From assembly GCF_000234805.1 (NCBI RefSeq), contig NC_016645.1, positions 1,464,391 through 1,528,390 of the forward strand: DNA of 64,000 nt. The letters are read 5' to 3'. The translations under genes and the position numbers were made by a program. This document shows, one piece after another, positions 25,004 through 32,993 of the stretch (positions are counted from its first letter, which is position 1; each line of letters begins with the position of its first letter). Source of the stretch: Pyrobaculum ferrireducens. Lineage in GTDB: Archaea; Thermoproteota; Thermoprotei; Thermoproteales; Thermoproteaceae. The notes under the pieces are model-generated. The model was given only the letters and a program-made list of their open reading frames with translations, was not told the DNA's origin and did not search any database.

Positions 25004-25448
25004 GCTGTGGGAAATGAGGAGGAGGGCGCTGGAGGAGCTCCCGCGATTCCTCACCGCCCTCACGTCGTTTATAAAGGATCGGGGGATCGATCCCGTGGTG
25101 GAGTGGGGATCCGCAGCCGAGGTGTTTAGGAGGTTTGGGGTTAAGTTCGCCTACCTCTTCGGCTCCCGGGCAAGGGGGCTGGGGCTGGAGGACAGCGACT
25201 GGGACGTCGCCGTCTACTTCGGCAGAGAGATCACCGTCGTCGACGAGGCGGAGCTCGCGGCGGAGCTGTCGAGGGTTCTGGGGGTTGAGGTTGACGTAGT
25301 TGCGCTGGACGCGGCGGGGCTGGACTTGATCTACACAGTGCTTAGAGACGGCGTGGTTATCTACTCGGCAGACGAAGCTCTCCGGAGGCGGTGGGAGATC
25401 GAGTCGTATCTAGAGTATCTAGACTACGCCGCGAGCTACCTTGACTGA
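24984..25448 (+). CDS. MNT-type nucleotidyltransferase (MntA-like antitoxin)
   Basis: A 154-aa minimal nucleotidyltransferase. The core motif LFGSRARGLGLEDSDWDVAVYF (residues ~52-73; Gly-Ser and two Asp) and a later DVVALD supply the catalytic triad. MntA proteins neutralise HepT toxins by adding AMP groups to the toxin's active-site region. It follows the broken HepT-like gene with a 20-nt overlap of the restored frame, the usual order of such pairs. An N-terminal helical extension of about 45 residues precedes the catalytic fold. Confidence 0.82.
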   Translation: MEVEARELWEMRRRALEELPRFLTALTSFIKDRGIDPVVEWGSAAEVFRRFGVKFAYLFGSRARGLGLEDSDWDVAVYFGREITVVDEAELAAELSRVLGVEVDVVALDAAGLDLIYTVLRDGVVIYSADEALRRRWEIESYLEYLDYAASYLD

Positions 25449-25639
25449 TTACGCTTAGGCCACGCTTTAGGAAAGCGTTTGCCATTCATACAGATTTTTG
25501 GCGACACGGTCACTGTGTCATATGGCGTATGCCGCGGGTGATACACTCAGCGCAAGACGGCGCGCCGCAGTAAAGAGGAGATCCGCTGTGGTTTGAACAT
25601 ACCGATCGTGTAGAGGTTGAAATTTGCTCCGTTCAGCAT
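25449..25639. other. Intergenic region between two HEPN/MNT loci
   Basis: 191 bp between the 3' ends of the two convergent toxin-antitoxin-type loci. No coding frame or clear hairpin of note was recognised. Confidence 0.35.
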
Positions 25640-26017
25640 CTAGAGGCGCTTTTGGACGGCGCAGTGTTTTGCTGTGGATATGAGTTGCTGGGCTACCCCG
25701 AGGTCGTCTTTAATAACTATTCCCAGCGCAATATCGAGGGCTAGGGGGTAGCACTTCTCGACGACTTTACGCGCCTCCTTTAGGTTTAGCGCTATTACCT
25801 CTACACCGGGCGGCGTCTTTAGCCCGGCTAGCCTCCGGTGGGGAGGCTCGGAGAAGCGTCCAACTACTAGGACATCTATGTCGCTGTCCTCTCTGTAGTC
25901 TCCTCTGGCGTACGAGCCCACGAGGAGTACTGTGCCCTCAACCGACGCGGCAACCCGCTCAGCCGCCTCCCATGCCCGCCTCCTCAACTCCTCTCTCCAC
26001 TTAAAGATCTCCATACT
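25640..26017 (-). CDS. MNT-domain nucleotidyltransferase, pair 2
   Basis: A 125-aa protein from ATG 26017 (MEIFKWREEL). The catalytic motif LLVGSYARGDYREDSDIDVLVV contains the GS and D-x-D residues, and a later VEVIALN replaces the usual third acidic strand. The upstream frame (to 26065) lies within the HEPN gene and is not needed. It overlaps the 3' end of the HEPN gene by 34 nt, the usual arrangement of HEPN/MNT toxin-antitoxin modules in thermophilic archaea. Confidence 0.8.
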   Translation of the reverse strand, partial: SMEIFKWREELRRRAWEAAERVAASVEGTVLLVGSYARGDYREDSDIDVLVVGRFSEPPHRRLAGLKTPPGVEVIALNLKEARKVVEKCYPLALDIALGIVIKDDLGVAQQLISTAKHCAVQKRL

Positions 26018-26397
26018 TCCTTCACGAATTTGATGACCTCCTCGGCGGCTTTGATGGTTGCCCAACGCGTCTCTGCGGGAGAGTACTCAAATGGCGACCC
26101 CTCGCTCCAGGCATCCACGTACCTCGTTGGTATGTAGAACTTGTCAAGGAGTCTGCACAGCTCCACCATGTCCTCACCCACCGGCACCAGCCGGCTGACC
26201 CCGGCGATTAGGTGGGTGAGGGAATGCCCCCTGGCGGGCATCCCTACGCCGTACAGCAGGGCCTTGAGTGCGAACTCGGCGGCTTGGTGCGCCTTGAAGC
26301 AAGCCCAGTTGAAGTCGCCCCGCTCGGCGTCGCCCACGGCAGAGGACAAGGTCCTCTCCGCCATGGCTATCCATCTGGTAAACTCCCTGGCATCCAC
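25984..26397 (-). CDS. HEPN-domain protein, pair 2
   Basis: A 137-aa four-helix HEPN protein: WIAMAERTLSSAVGDAERGDFNWACFKAHQAAEFALKALLYG is the classic N-terminal half, where AHQAAE-x2-LKALL is diagnostic. GHSLTHLI lies before the long central loop, and the last helix ends in VKEVWRSL. The HEPN RNase motif (R-x4-6-H) is not obvious, as in many KNTase-partnered C-terminal-type HEPN proteins that bind nucleotide substrates. Co-transcribed with the overlapping MNT gene. Confidence 0.82.
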   Translation of the reverse strand: MDAREFTRWIAMAERTLSSAVGDAERGDFNWACFKAHQAAEFALKALLYGVGMPARGHSLTHLIAGVSRLVPVGEDMVELCRLLDKFYIPTRYVDAWSEGSPFEYSPAETRWATIKAAEEVIKFVKEVWRSLSGERS

Positions 26398-26522
26398 AAA
26401 CTGCAGAGGCCGGGTTAATATATAGTTGATCGCGGCTCATCTCTAACGCTGTTGGGTAGAGCCCAGTGGTGACGCCGGCTTTCCACGGCGCATATTTTTA
26501 AACTTCGTAGACGTGCTTTGCT

Positions 26523-27032
26523 ATGGATCCCGATCTCGCTAAGGTGTTAGGGGGGCTTGGGGCATTCGTCGCGGCGGCGGGGTTCTTCGCCGGGTGGCCC
26601 GCGGTGATCGTAGGCACGGTGCTGTTATACATCGGGCTATCCGAGCTACGGGCGGGCGGGGCGGATCTATCCAAGTGGCTTGTATATGCGATCTTAGCCG
26701 CCGTCGCATTTGGGATCGCCCACATGGCGCTGGGCTTCTCGCTTGAGCGCTTCTACCGCCTTTGGTCTCTCCCCGTAGCTGGCTTCGCTCTGGCGGTTGG
26801 CGTTGCGGCGTGGGTAGCCGGGTGGGTTCTGCAAGTGGCTTCGGCCTACCGCCTCCGCCCGGTGCTCAAGGCGCTTGAGGGCTCAACCGGCGAGAGGCTG
26901 TTCTCAGTGGCCAATACCCTGTACTGGTGGGGCTCCTTTCTCGCCGTGATCGCCGTGGGGCTCATCCTGGTCTTCGTGGCTTATCTGCTAGTGGGCGCGG
27001 GGTTGCTCGTGGCGAAGTTCCAGCCTAGATGA
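26523..27032 (+). CDS. DUF996-type membrane protein
   Basis: A 169-aa protein with four or more membrane segments: residues ~8-40, ~52-75, ~82-105 and ~135-160. The N-terminal pattern (KVLGGLGAFVAAAGFFAG) matches the DUF996 group of archaeal membrane proteins, whose function is unknown. TTTTTAAAC lies about 25 nt before the ATG. Its stop overlaps the next gene's start (ATGA). Confidence 0.68.
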   Translation: MDPDLAKVLGGLGAFVAAAGFFAGWPAVIVGTVLLYIGLSELRAGGADLSKWLVYAILAAVAFGIAHMALGFSLERFYRLWSLPVAGFALAVGVAAWVAGWVLQVASAYRLRPVLKALEGSTGERLFSVANTLYWWGSFLAVIAVGLILVFVAYLLVGAGLLVAKFQPR

Positions 27033-27547
27033 CTGAGCTGAAGCTGCCGCCCAGCGTCAGGAGGGTTGTGGAGATATGCCGCTCTTTGGGGTTTAAGGTA
27101 TTTCTAATTGGGGCCCGGGCTCTGGAGTTCTACGGCGTGGTGCGGCACACGGCCGACTGGTACTTGGCTGTGGACCAGCCGTTTACTGTGGAGGTGAGGG
27201 ATAGGCTCACTGAAGCGTTGAGGGGGGCTGGCTTCGCTGTGCAGTGGAGGAAGTGGGGATTATATGTCGACGCGGCGGGCGTCCACGTAGACATAAACTA
27301 CGCGCCCCTTATCCTAGACAGCGAGTTTATATCTAGGTGTAGAGAGGCAGAAGGCGTCTTTATCCCATCTCCGGAGGATCTAGTTATCCTGAAGCTTGCA
27401 AGCGGCGAGCGTAAAGACGTAGAAGACTTGAAGAAACTCCTCAGGTTACCCCTCGACTTGACTTACCTCAAAAAGAGGGCTCTCCAGGCAGGTCTGGATA
27501 GGGAGCTGTGGAAGATTTGGCGGAGGGTGCATGGTACTCGCCTTTAG
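27029..27547 (+). CDS. AbiEii-like nucleotidyltransferase-fold protein
   Basis: A 172-aa protein with the nucleotidyltransferase pattern FLIGARALEFYGVVRHTADWYLAV, a VHVDINYA third strand, and PSPEDLVILKLASGERKDVEDLKKLL, which is diagnostic for AbiEii/DUF1814-like and related NTases. The usual T-x-D-x-D motif reads T-A-D-W-Y here, so one metal-binding Asp is replaced by Tyr; activity may be lost or altered. It overlaps the DUF996 gene (ATGA) and the following unknown gene (17 nt). Such proteins often serve as antitoxin-side or toxin NTases; no AbiEi-like partner is recognised. Confidence 0.7.
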   Translation: MTELKLPPSVRRVVEICRSLGFKVFLIGARALEFYGVVRHTADWYLAVDQPFTVEVRDRLTEALRGAGFAVQWRKWGLYVDAAGVHVDINYAPLILDSEFISRCREAEGVFIPSPEDLVILKLASGERKDVEDLKKLLRLPLDLTYLKKRALQAGLDRELWKIWRRVHGTRL

Positions 27548-27983
27548 AGAAGGGGGGTGTCTGCTCTTCGGAGCTGTGAGGCTGTCGGCTGAGGCAGTAT
27601 ATGTCTTGGAGGGCTGTGCCCTGGCTGGCTGGTCCGCCCTCGCCGCCTATTTAGGCACGGCGCTTCTCCTTCCATTTCACCCCCCGTATCTCCAGTTCGT
27701 ATGCCCGTCGCTCGACACTGTTGTTGAGAGGGCTGTAAAAACCTCGCTACGTGTCTGGAGAGGGCGGGGCCACGTCTCCCTCGGCACCAGGCTGGGCAAG
27801 GAGGCGGAGGTACTTGGAGGATTCGTCACGGGCGAGCGATTCCGCTGTGGGTTGTATGTACAGCCGTGCGACGAGGCAGTTAGGCACATCGCCGCGCACG
27901 GCCCCGGCTCGAAGTATCTAAAGTTGCTACCGAGGTACGTGGAGGAGGGCTTGTGTCTACCAGGACAAGGACGTTCTGTATAG
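27531..27983 (+). CDS. Unknown protein downstream of the NTase gene
   Basis: A 150-aa protein of no recognised family, starting at ATG 27531 inside the NTase gene. It contains a hydrophobic stretch (ALAGWSALAAYLGTALLLPF) and a region with Arg, Lys and several Cys (CLLFG, FRCGLYVQPCDE). It may be the partner of the upstream NTase-fold protein, by position only. Confidence 0.45.
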   Translation: MVLAFREGGCLLFGAVRLSAEAVYVLEGCALAGWSALAAYLGTALLLPFHPPYLQFVCPSLDTVVERAVKTSLRVWRGRGHVSLGTRLGKEAEVLGGFVTGERFRCGLYVQPCDEAVRHIAAHGPGSKYLKLLPRYVEEGLCLPGQGRSV

Positions 27984-28445
27984 GTTATAGATTAACGCAA
28001 GGCGTCTGACACCTCCCCGTCCCTCGGCGGGGCGGCTCACGGACGCCCTCATCCCCCGCCCGTCTGGGTGGGGCTGTGGGGCTGGCCCGGGCAAGCAAGG
28101 CGGGCTTTGGTGCATGGGCCGGCCCGTTCAGCGTCCAGCTCGGATCTGGACACTCCCCTAGGGTCTTCTCGTCCACGGCGTTCGCGGCCTCGGTTCTAGC
28201 CTCTCCACCGCGTGTTAAAGACACTATCTGCCGCGAGGGTTCTTTAGTTGGCAATCATGGGATCGCGTCCACGATGACGACGTGGGCAGGCGATCCCTCT
28301 GCATTATGCGACTCCGTATACTAAGGGTTTACATTTCCCGTTTAGCTAGTGTGGCTACTTAATGTGTGTGTCTTGTTTGACAAGCCGTTAAACTAGTAGG
28401 CGCATTTGGAGTGAATTTTTAAAAAAGGGGCGCGTCAGCCCCTCT
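27984..28445. other. Non-coding stretch with structured GC-rich relic
   Basis: 462 bp without a convincing gene. From about 28000 to 28330 it is GC-rich and full of hairpins, such as CCCCG/CGGGG near 28016-28035, CCCCCGCCC/GGGTGGGG near 28054-28074, and GTCCAG (28133-28138)/CTGGAC (28146-28151). Read on the minus strand it resembles the GC-rich 3' end of IS200/IS605 tnpB elements, where the omega RNA lies, but no TnpB reading frame survives. Comparison with Pyrobaculum IS ends would decide. The last 100 bp are A/T-rich and hold the promoter of the DUF1646 gene. Confidence 0.35.
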
Positions 28446-29531
28446 ATGGCGTTGGAACAGCTCATCCTCCAGATAGTGTTCCTCATCGTGCTTGTGGTGC
28501 CGCCTCTTGTTTCGAAGAAGGTGGAGCATAACATTGAGCTGTTTTTTCTTGCCGTGGGTGCCGCCGGCGTGTCTCTGGCGGGTTTGTGGAGCTGGGAGCT
28601 TTTGAAAGAGGCGCTTCTCCACCCAGTAGCCGTCTACCAGCCGGGCTTGGGGTATCTGCCAATTGGCATTACTCAAGTCGTCCTCGCCGCGGGGCTTGTC
28701 TTCTACGCCTTCCGCAACAAGCTCGCCGCCTGGGCAGAGGCCTTAGCTAAGCCGGCGGTTATCGCGCTACTCATACTGCTCCTCGGGATGTCTAGTAGCG
28801 TCATCTCTGCCATCGTGGCGTCGGCGGTGTTGGCCGAGTTGCTGGGCTTCGCCAACGCGCCGCATATATACAAGGCCAGGGCGGCCGTCTACGGTGCCTT
28901 TGCAATTGGCGCGGGGGCCGCGTTGCTACCGCTTGGCGAGCCGCTGTCCACCATCGCCGTGGCTAAGCTGAAGCAGGGCTTCTTCTACCTAGTGGAGGTC
29001 CTCCTAGACGTAGTGGCTGTGGTGGTGGCGTTTTTCGCGCTGTACGCATATCTAACCCTCAAGAGGGTGGGGGCGGGCGGGATCGAGATTGAGCCCTACG
29101 AGCCTGAGCTGAGAGAGGTGCTCCTCAGAGCCGCGAGGGTTTTCATCTTCATATTCGCCCTCACCCTACTGGGGGAGTTCTTTAAGCCCATGGCCGAGGC
29201 CGTGGCGGGGCTCGGCAGAGAGGTGCTGTACGTATTCGGCACTCTGTCCGCCGTGGCGGACAACGCCACACTGGTGGCCGCGCTGGTCAGCCCCGACATG
29301 GCTGTGGAGACGCTCCGCAGCTTCCTGATTTCGCTCGTGTTGGCGGGGGGCTTCACTGTGCCGGGAAACGTGCCCAACATCGTACTGGCAAGCGTGTTGA
29401 AGATAGGCTTCAAGGAGTGGATAAAGCTGGCCCTCCCAATAGGCCTCGCCGTCTTCACCGCCGTCGGCATCTACGTCTTGTTTCTCGCGCCGCACCCACC
29501 ATTTATACAACAGCCGCAACAGCCCTCTTAA
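28446..29531 (+). CDS. DUF1646-family ion transporter
   Basis: A 361-aa polytopic membrane protein with about nine to ten hydrophobic segments. Landmarks are PPLVSKKVEHNIELFFLAVG, the re-entrant-like GAGAALLPLGEPLSTIA, GTLSAVADNATLVAALVSP, and GGFTVPGNVPNIV near the C terminus. The DNAT and GNxPN motifs place it in the DUF1646 / ion-transporter (NhaD-like) superfamily, likely a cation carrier. TTTTTAAAAA lies about 25 nt upstream of the ATG. It stands alone. Confidence 0.82.
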   Translation: MALEQLILQIVFLIVLVVPPLVSKKVEHNIELFFLAVGAAGVSLAGLWSWELLKEALLHPVAVYQPGLGYLPIGITQVVLAAGLVFYAFRNKLAAWAEALAKPAVIALLILLLGMSSSVISAIVASAVLAELLGFANAPHIYKARAAVYGAFAIGAGAALLPLGEPLSTIAVAKLKQGFFYLVEVLLDVVAVVVAFFALYAYLTLKRVGAGGIEIEPYEPELREVLLRAARVFIFIFALTLLGEFFKPMAEAVAGLGREVLYVFGTLSAVADNATLVAALVSPDMAVETLRSFLISLVLAGGFTVPGNVPNIVLASVLKIGFKEWIKLALPIGLAVFTAVGIYVLFLAPHPPFIQQPQQPS

Positions 29532-29560
29532 GTTATTAAAATAGTGAGATATGTCAAGTT

Positions 29561-30031
29561 GTGGAGATTCCGCTTTTTCTTCTGGAAAAAGCGAGGAGAC
29601 AAGGCCTTGATTTAGTAGACCTTATCTCAAAAGCGCTGTCTCTTGACCCAAATAGCCGCACGGCGGCACATCTAGAGCTAGCAGAGAGGTTCCTTAACGA
29701 GGGGAGAGAGCTTGTTGAAAAAGATCCTGTGCAGGCAAGCGAAAAGCTGTACAAGGCGGCTGTGGAGGCTGTAAAGGCGCTGGCTACTGCGCTGGGGCTC
29801 GGGGAGGCCGAGAGAGCGGGTGAGTACGGCCGCTGGACCGCCCAGTTGCTTTTCCAAGCAGTCGACTCGGCGTCTAGGGTGGTGGGCGAAGAGGTGAGGC
29901 TGTGGTGGCGGGTGGCTTGGGTTCTCCACGTAGAGGGGTTCCACGAGGCGAGGCTTAGTAGCCAGCAGGTTAGCCGCGATCTGCCATACATAGAGAAACT
30001 TGTTAATCTAGCTAAGCAGGTGAAGAAGTAG
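29561..30031 (+). CDS. PaREP1-family protein
   Basis: A 156-aa helical protein from GTG 29561. The signature of PaREP1/PaREP8 proteins (abundant in Pyrobaculum and other crenarchaea) is visible: AAHLELAERFLNEGRELV, QASEKLYKAAVEAVKALA, then WTAQLLFQAV and HVEGFHEARLSSQQV. Function is unknown; the family is expanded near toxin-antitoxin-like and mobile loci. A relative is at 42530-42946. Confidence 0.82.
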   Translation: MEIPLFLLEKARRQGLDLVDLISKALSLDPNSRTAAHLELAERFLNEGRELVEKDPVQASEKLYKAAVEAVKALATALGLGEAERAGEYGRWTAQLLFQAVDSASRVVGEEVRLWWRVAWVLHVEGFHEARLSSQQVSRDLPYIEKLVNLAKQVKK

Positions 30032-30168
30032 AGCCTCAGGTTTTATATGGAGGCCTCTTCTTGCCGCTGAGGTGAGGCCTCCTATACGCCTCTCTTAAGC
30101 TGAACTTAACAATATGTTACTTACTTCTATATATGGCAATACTTTAATTTTGTATACATCTGGTTCCT

Positions 30169-31437
30169 ATGTCTCTAAGATTTGTAGTCACAGCCTCTAC
30201 AATCGGCACGTTGATTGAATGGTATGATTTTTTTGCCTACGCCTCGATTTCCCCCTTCATCGCGGCTAAGTTTTTCCCGAAGGGGGACCCAGCCGCCGCC
30301 GTTATCCTCACTTGGCTGGTGTTCGCAACTGGGTTCGTCGTGAGGCCTCTCGGCGCCGCTGTTTTTGGACACCTCGGCGACCGCGTGGGGAGGAAAACCA
30401 CGTTTCTCGCCACCCTCCTACTCATGGGCACCTCCACATTCCTCATAGGCCTCCTCCCGACCTACGACCAGGTGGGGATAATGGCCCCGATCCTCCTGGC
30501 GGCTCTACGTATGTTGCAGGGCGTTGCGCTTGGGGGCGAGTTCGGAGGCGCCGTGACCTACGTGCTGGAACACGCGCCGCAGGGCAGGCGGGCTTTCTAC
30601 GCCGGCTTCCTCGCGGCGACGCCGCCGCTCGGCCTCGGCCTCTCCTCCCTCACCCTCGTGGCCACAGCCTTTACTCTGCCCAAGGCCGACTTCGAGGCGT
30701 GGGGCTGGAGGGTGCCGTTCCTAGTCTCCATAGTGCTTACCCTCTTCGGTCTCTGGCTTAGGTTGAGGCTCGCCGAGACCCCCCTATTCTAGAAGATCAA
30801 GGCAGAGGGCAATATCTCCAGGATACCCATCGTGGAGGCGTTTGCCAAGTACCCTCTCTACATGCTTGTGGGTATAGCCGTGGCGGCTGGCCACGCGGTT
30901 ATCGCCTACACAGCCACCGGCTACATATTCCCCTACTTAACCAACGCCCTTAAGTGGAGCCCTGTGGATGCAAATATGGCAGTGGGCGCCGCCTCTATTG
31001 CCCATCTGCCTTTCTACATACTAAACGCCTACATGGCGGATAGGGTGGGGAGGAGGCGGATATACATGGCGGGGCTCGTCATGGGGCTCGCCGTGTTCTA
31101 CCCAATCTACTACGCCCTGGCGGGCATAAGAAGCGTGGCGCTGGCCTCCCTCTTGATATTTGTCCTTATCCTCACCACCGCATTCACCTTCAGCGTCTTG
31201 GGGACAACCCTGGCTGAGCTCTTCCCGACGAGGGTGCGCTACACCGGCATGTCGCTGGCGTTTAACATAGGTATTGGCCTATTCGGCGGCTTCACCCCCT
31301 CAATCGTCCAGACCCTCGGCGTCGTGTTTAACAACCCGCTGGCCGGGGTCCTGCTGTACACCTACGCCGTAGTGGCGGTGGCGTTGGTAGTGGCGCTTAA
31401 GTGGCTACCTGAAACCGCCCAGCGCCAGCTCGCCTAG
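30169..31437 (+). pseudogene. MFS metabolite:H+ symporter gene with in-frame TAG
   Basis: The two parts, 30169-30789 and 30793-31437, lie in one frame and are separated only by TAG at 30790-30792. Together they encode a full ~420-aa MFS transporter of the MHS type: GTLIEWYDFFAYASISP, the loop motif GHLGDRVGRKTT, RMLQGVALGGEFGGAV in the first half, and ADRVGRRRIYMAG in the second. Homologues have a residue such as Gln or Lys after ESP(V/L)F at this central loop; a CAG-to-TAG change would explain the stop. ATG codons follow downstream (30832), but half a transporter is unlikely to work. True mutation, read-through or sequence error remain possible. Confidence 0.8.
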
Positions 31438-31493
31438 CGAATCCCCAGCCGTTGCTATGGACAACTGATATATAGATATCTTTATTTTGGGGC

Positions 31494-32993
31494 ATGTCTC
31501 GAACAACTGCAATTATAGTGGGGGTTGTTGCCTTGTTAATAATCGCATTGGCTTTGTTGACGCTTACACAGACCCCGCAACAGAGGCCCACGGCCACCCA
31601 GAGCCCCACTGCCTCCCCCACTTCGCCTACGTCCGCCACAACATCGCCTCAGATAACCGGATCTCTCACCGTGCTGGTGCCCACGGGGGATCCCACGCTG
31701 ATGCCCTACGTAAAGCTTGTGGCAAGTGAGTTCATGAAGAGGTACCCGGGCGTGACGATAACTATTCAGCCGGTGCCGTTTGGCCAGATGGTCCAAACCG
31801 CGCTCACGGCGTTGCAGAACAAGAATCCCGACCCGGCGGTCATCATATTCTATCCGTCGCAGGCCTCGACCCTCGGGCCCTACTTAATGGATCTCAAGCC
31901 GTATTTCGACAAGGGGCTGTTCACCATGTCTGAGCTCCCAATCGGCGCAATGACTGCTGTAATCGTGCTGTCAGGCGATGGAAAAATTACGAAGATCTTC
32001 GGCGTGCCGTTTCAAATGGTTTTCGGCTACGTCCTCGTCTACCGGAAGTCGATTTTCGAAAATCCAAATCTAAGGCAGGAGTTTAAGCAGAGATATGGAT
32101 TTGACCTGGACCCGCTTACATGGTCTTCGTGGGATCAGCTAATAAAAGCCGCCGAATTCCTACAGGAAAAGAAGGTGGCTAAATATGCCCTTCTGTTCCC
32201 CGACGGGCTACAGCAGTCTATCTTCAATGGATTTATCGGTATCTTCTACACATACGCCCTCAGCGATCCGTGCGTCGGCATCCCCCAGCTAGAGGGTGCG
32301 GCGCCTACCCAGGGCTACTGGGCCTACTTCAGATCAACCCCGCAGGGCGTAAACATAACCGTGGGGTGCCCCTCCTTCCTACAGGCACTTGAGACATACA
32401 AGAAGCTGGTGCAGTTCCAGCCTCCGATTACAGTGCAGGCTATGGAGTACGACCAGTTGAGAGACCTCTTCCTCACAGGCGACTACGCTATGGTCGCCGC
32501 CTGGACCAGCTTCATACCTATATACAACAACGCCACCCTTTCAAAGGTGGCTGGTGACATCGCGATTGCGCCGCTCCCCGGCGGCAAATTCCCATACGCC
32601 ACCGGCCTAGCCCCCACTTTCATAGGGATTAACCCATATGCTAAAGACCCCGACCTGGCGGCGAAATTCATATCGTTTTTAATGTCTCCCGAGATGTATA
32701 AACTCGGCGCGGAGAAGGTGGGCTTTGTTCCCTCTACCGTAACGGGACTGCAAGCCGCGGCTGAGGTGCCCTCCATGAGCTGGGTGAAGCCCTTCGTGCC
32801 GTTGCTCCAGGGCAAGATTCCGCAGTCTGAGCTACCGAGACTCACGCTGGTCAACAGAGTCACCAACTTCTTCACAGATCTCAGGCCGTACTTCATCAAC
32901 GAGGTGGCTAAGTATCTAAGGGGGGAGCAAGACGCCGCAACCACGCAGATGAATATCTACAAGACCTGGCTCAGCATTATGAAAATTTCATGA
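31494..32993 (+). CDS. ABC sugar-type solute-binding protein
   Basis: A 499-aa protein. An N-terminal hydrophobic anchor (residues ~6-28) is followed by a Thr/Ser/Pro-rich linker (~30-55), usual for crenarchaeal binding proteins held at the membrane. The body is a class of extracellular solute-binding protein (MalE/UgpB type): LTVLVPTGDPTL, TLGPYLMDLKPYFDKGL, FGVPFQMVFGYVLVYRKSIF, then YAMVAAWTSFIPIYNN. Specificity cannot be read. It starts an operon with the permease (ATGA overlap) and ATPase. Confidence 0.87.
   Translation: MSRTTAIIVGVVALLIIALALLTLTQTPQQRPTATQSPTASPTSPTSATTSPQITGSLTVLVPTGDPTLMPYVKLVASEFMKRYPGVTITIQPVPFGQMVQTALTALQNKNPDPAVIIFYPSQASTLGPYLMDLKPYFDKGLFTMSELPIGAMTAVIVLSGDGKITKIFGVPFQMVFGYVLVYRKSIFENPNLRQEFKQRYGFDLDPLTWSSWDQLIKAAEFLQEKKVAKYALLFPDGLQQSIFNGFIGIFYTYALSDPCVGIPQLEGAAPTQGYWAYFRSTPQGVNITVGCPSFLQALETYKKLVQFQPPITVQAMEYDQLRDLFLTGDYAMVAAWTSFIPIYNNATLSKVAGDIAIAPLPGGKFPYATGLAPTFIGINPYAKDPDLAAKFISFLMSPEMYKLGAEKVGFVPSTVTGLQAAAEVPSMSWVKPFVPLLQGKIPQSELPRLTLVNRVTNFFTDLRPYFINEVAKYLRGEQDAATTQMNIYKTWLSIMKIS

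Noticed and set aside
28000-28330. RNase P RNA or SRP RNA in the GC-rich stretch
   Set aside because: The conserved cores of these RNAs were not recognised in either strand.
30790-30792. Pyrrolysine read-through of TAG in the MFS gene
   Set aside because: No methylamine methyltransferase or pyl genes are in the window, and the organism type is not known for pyrrolysine; a nonsense mutation is simpler.
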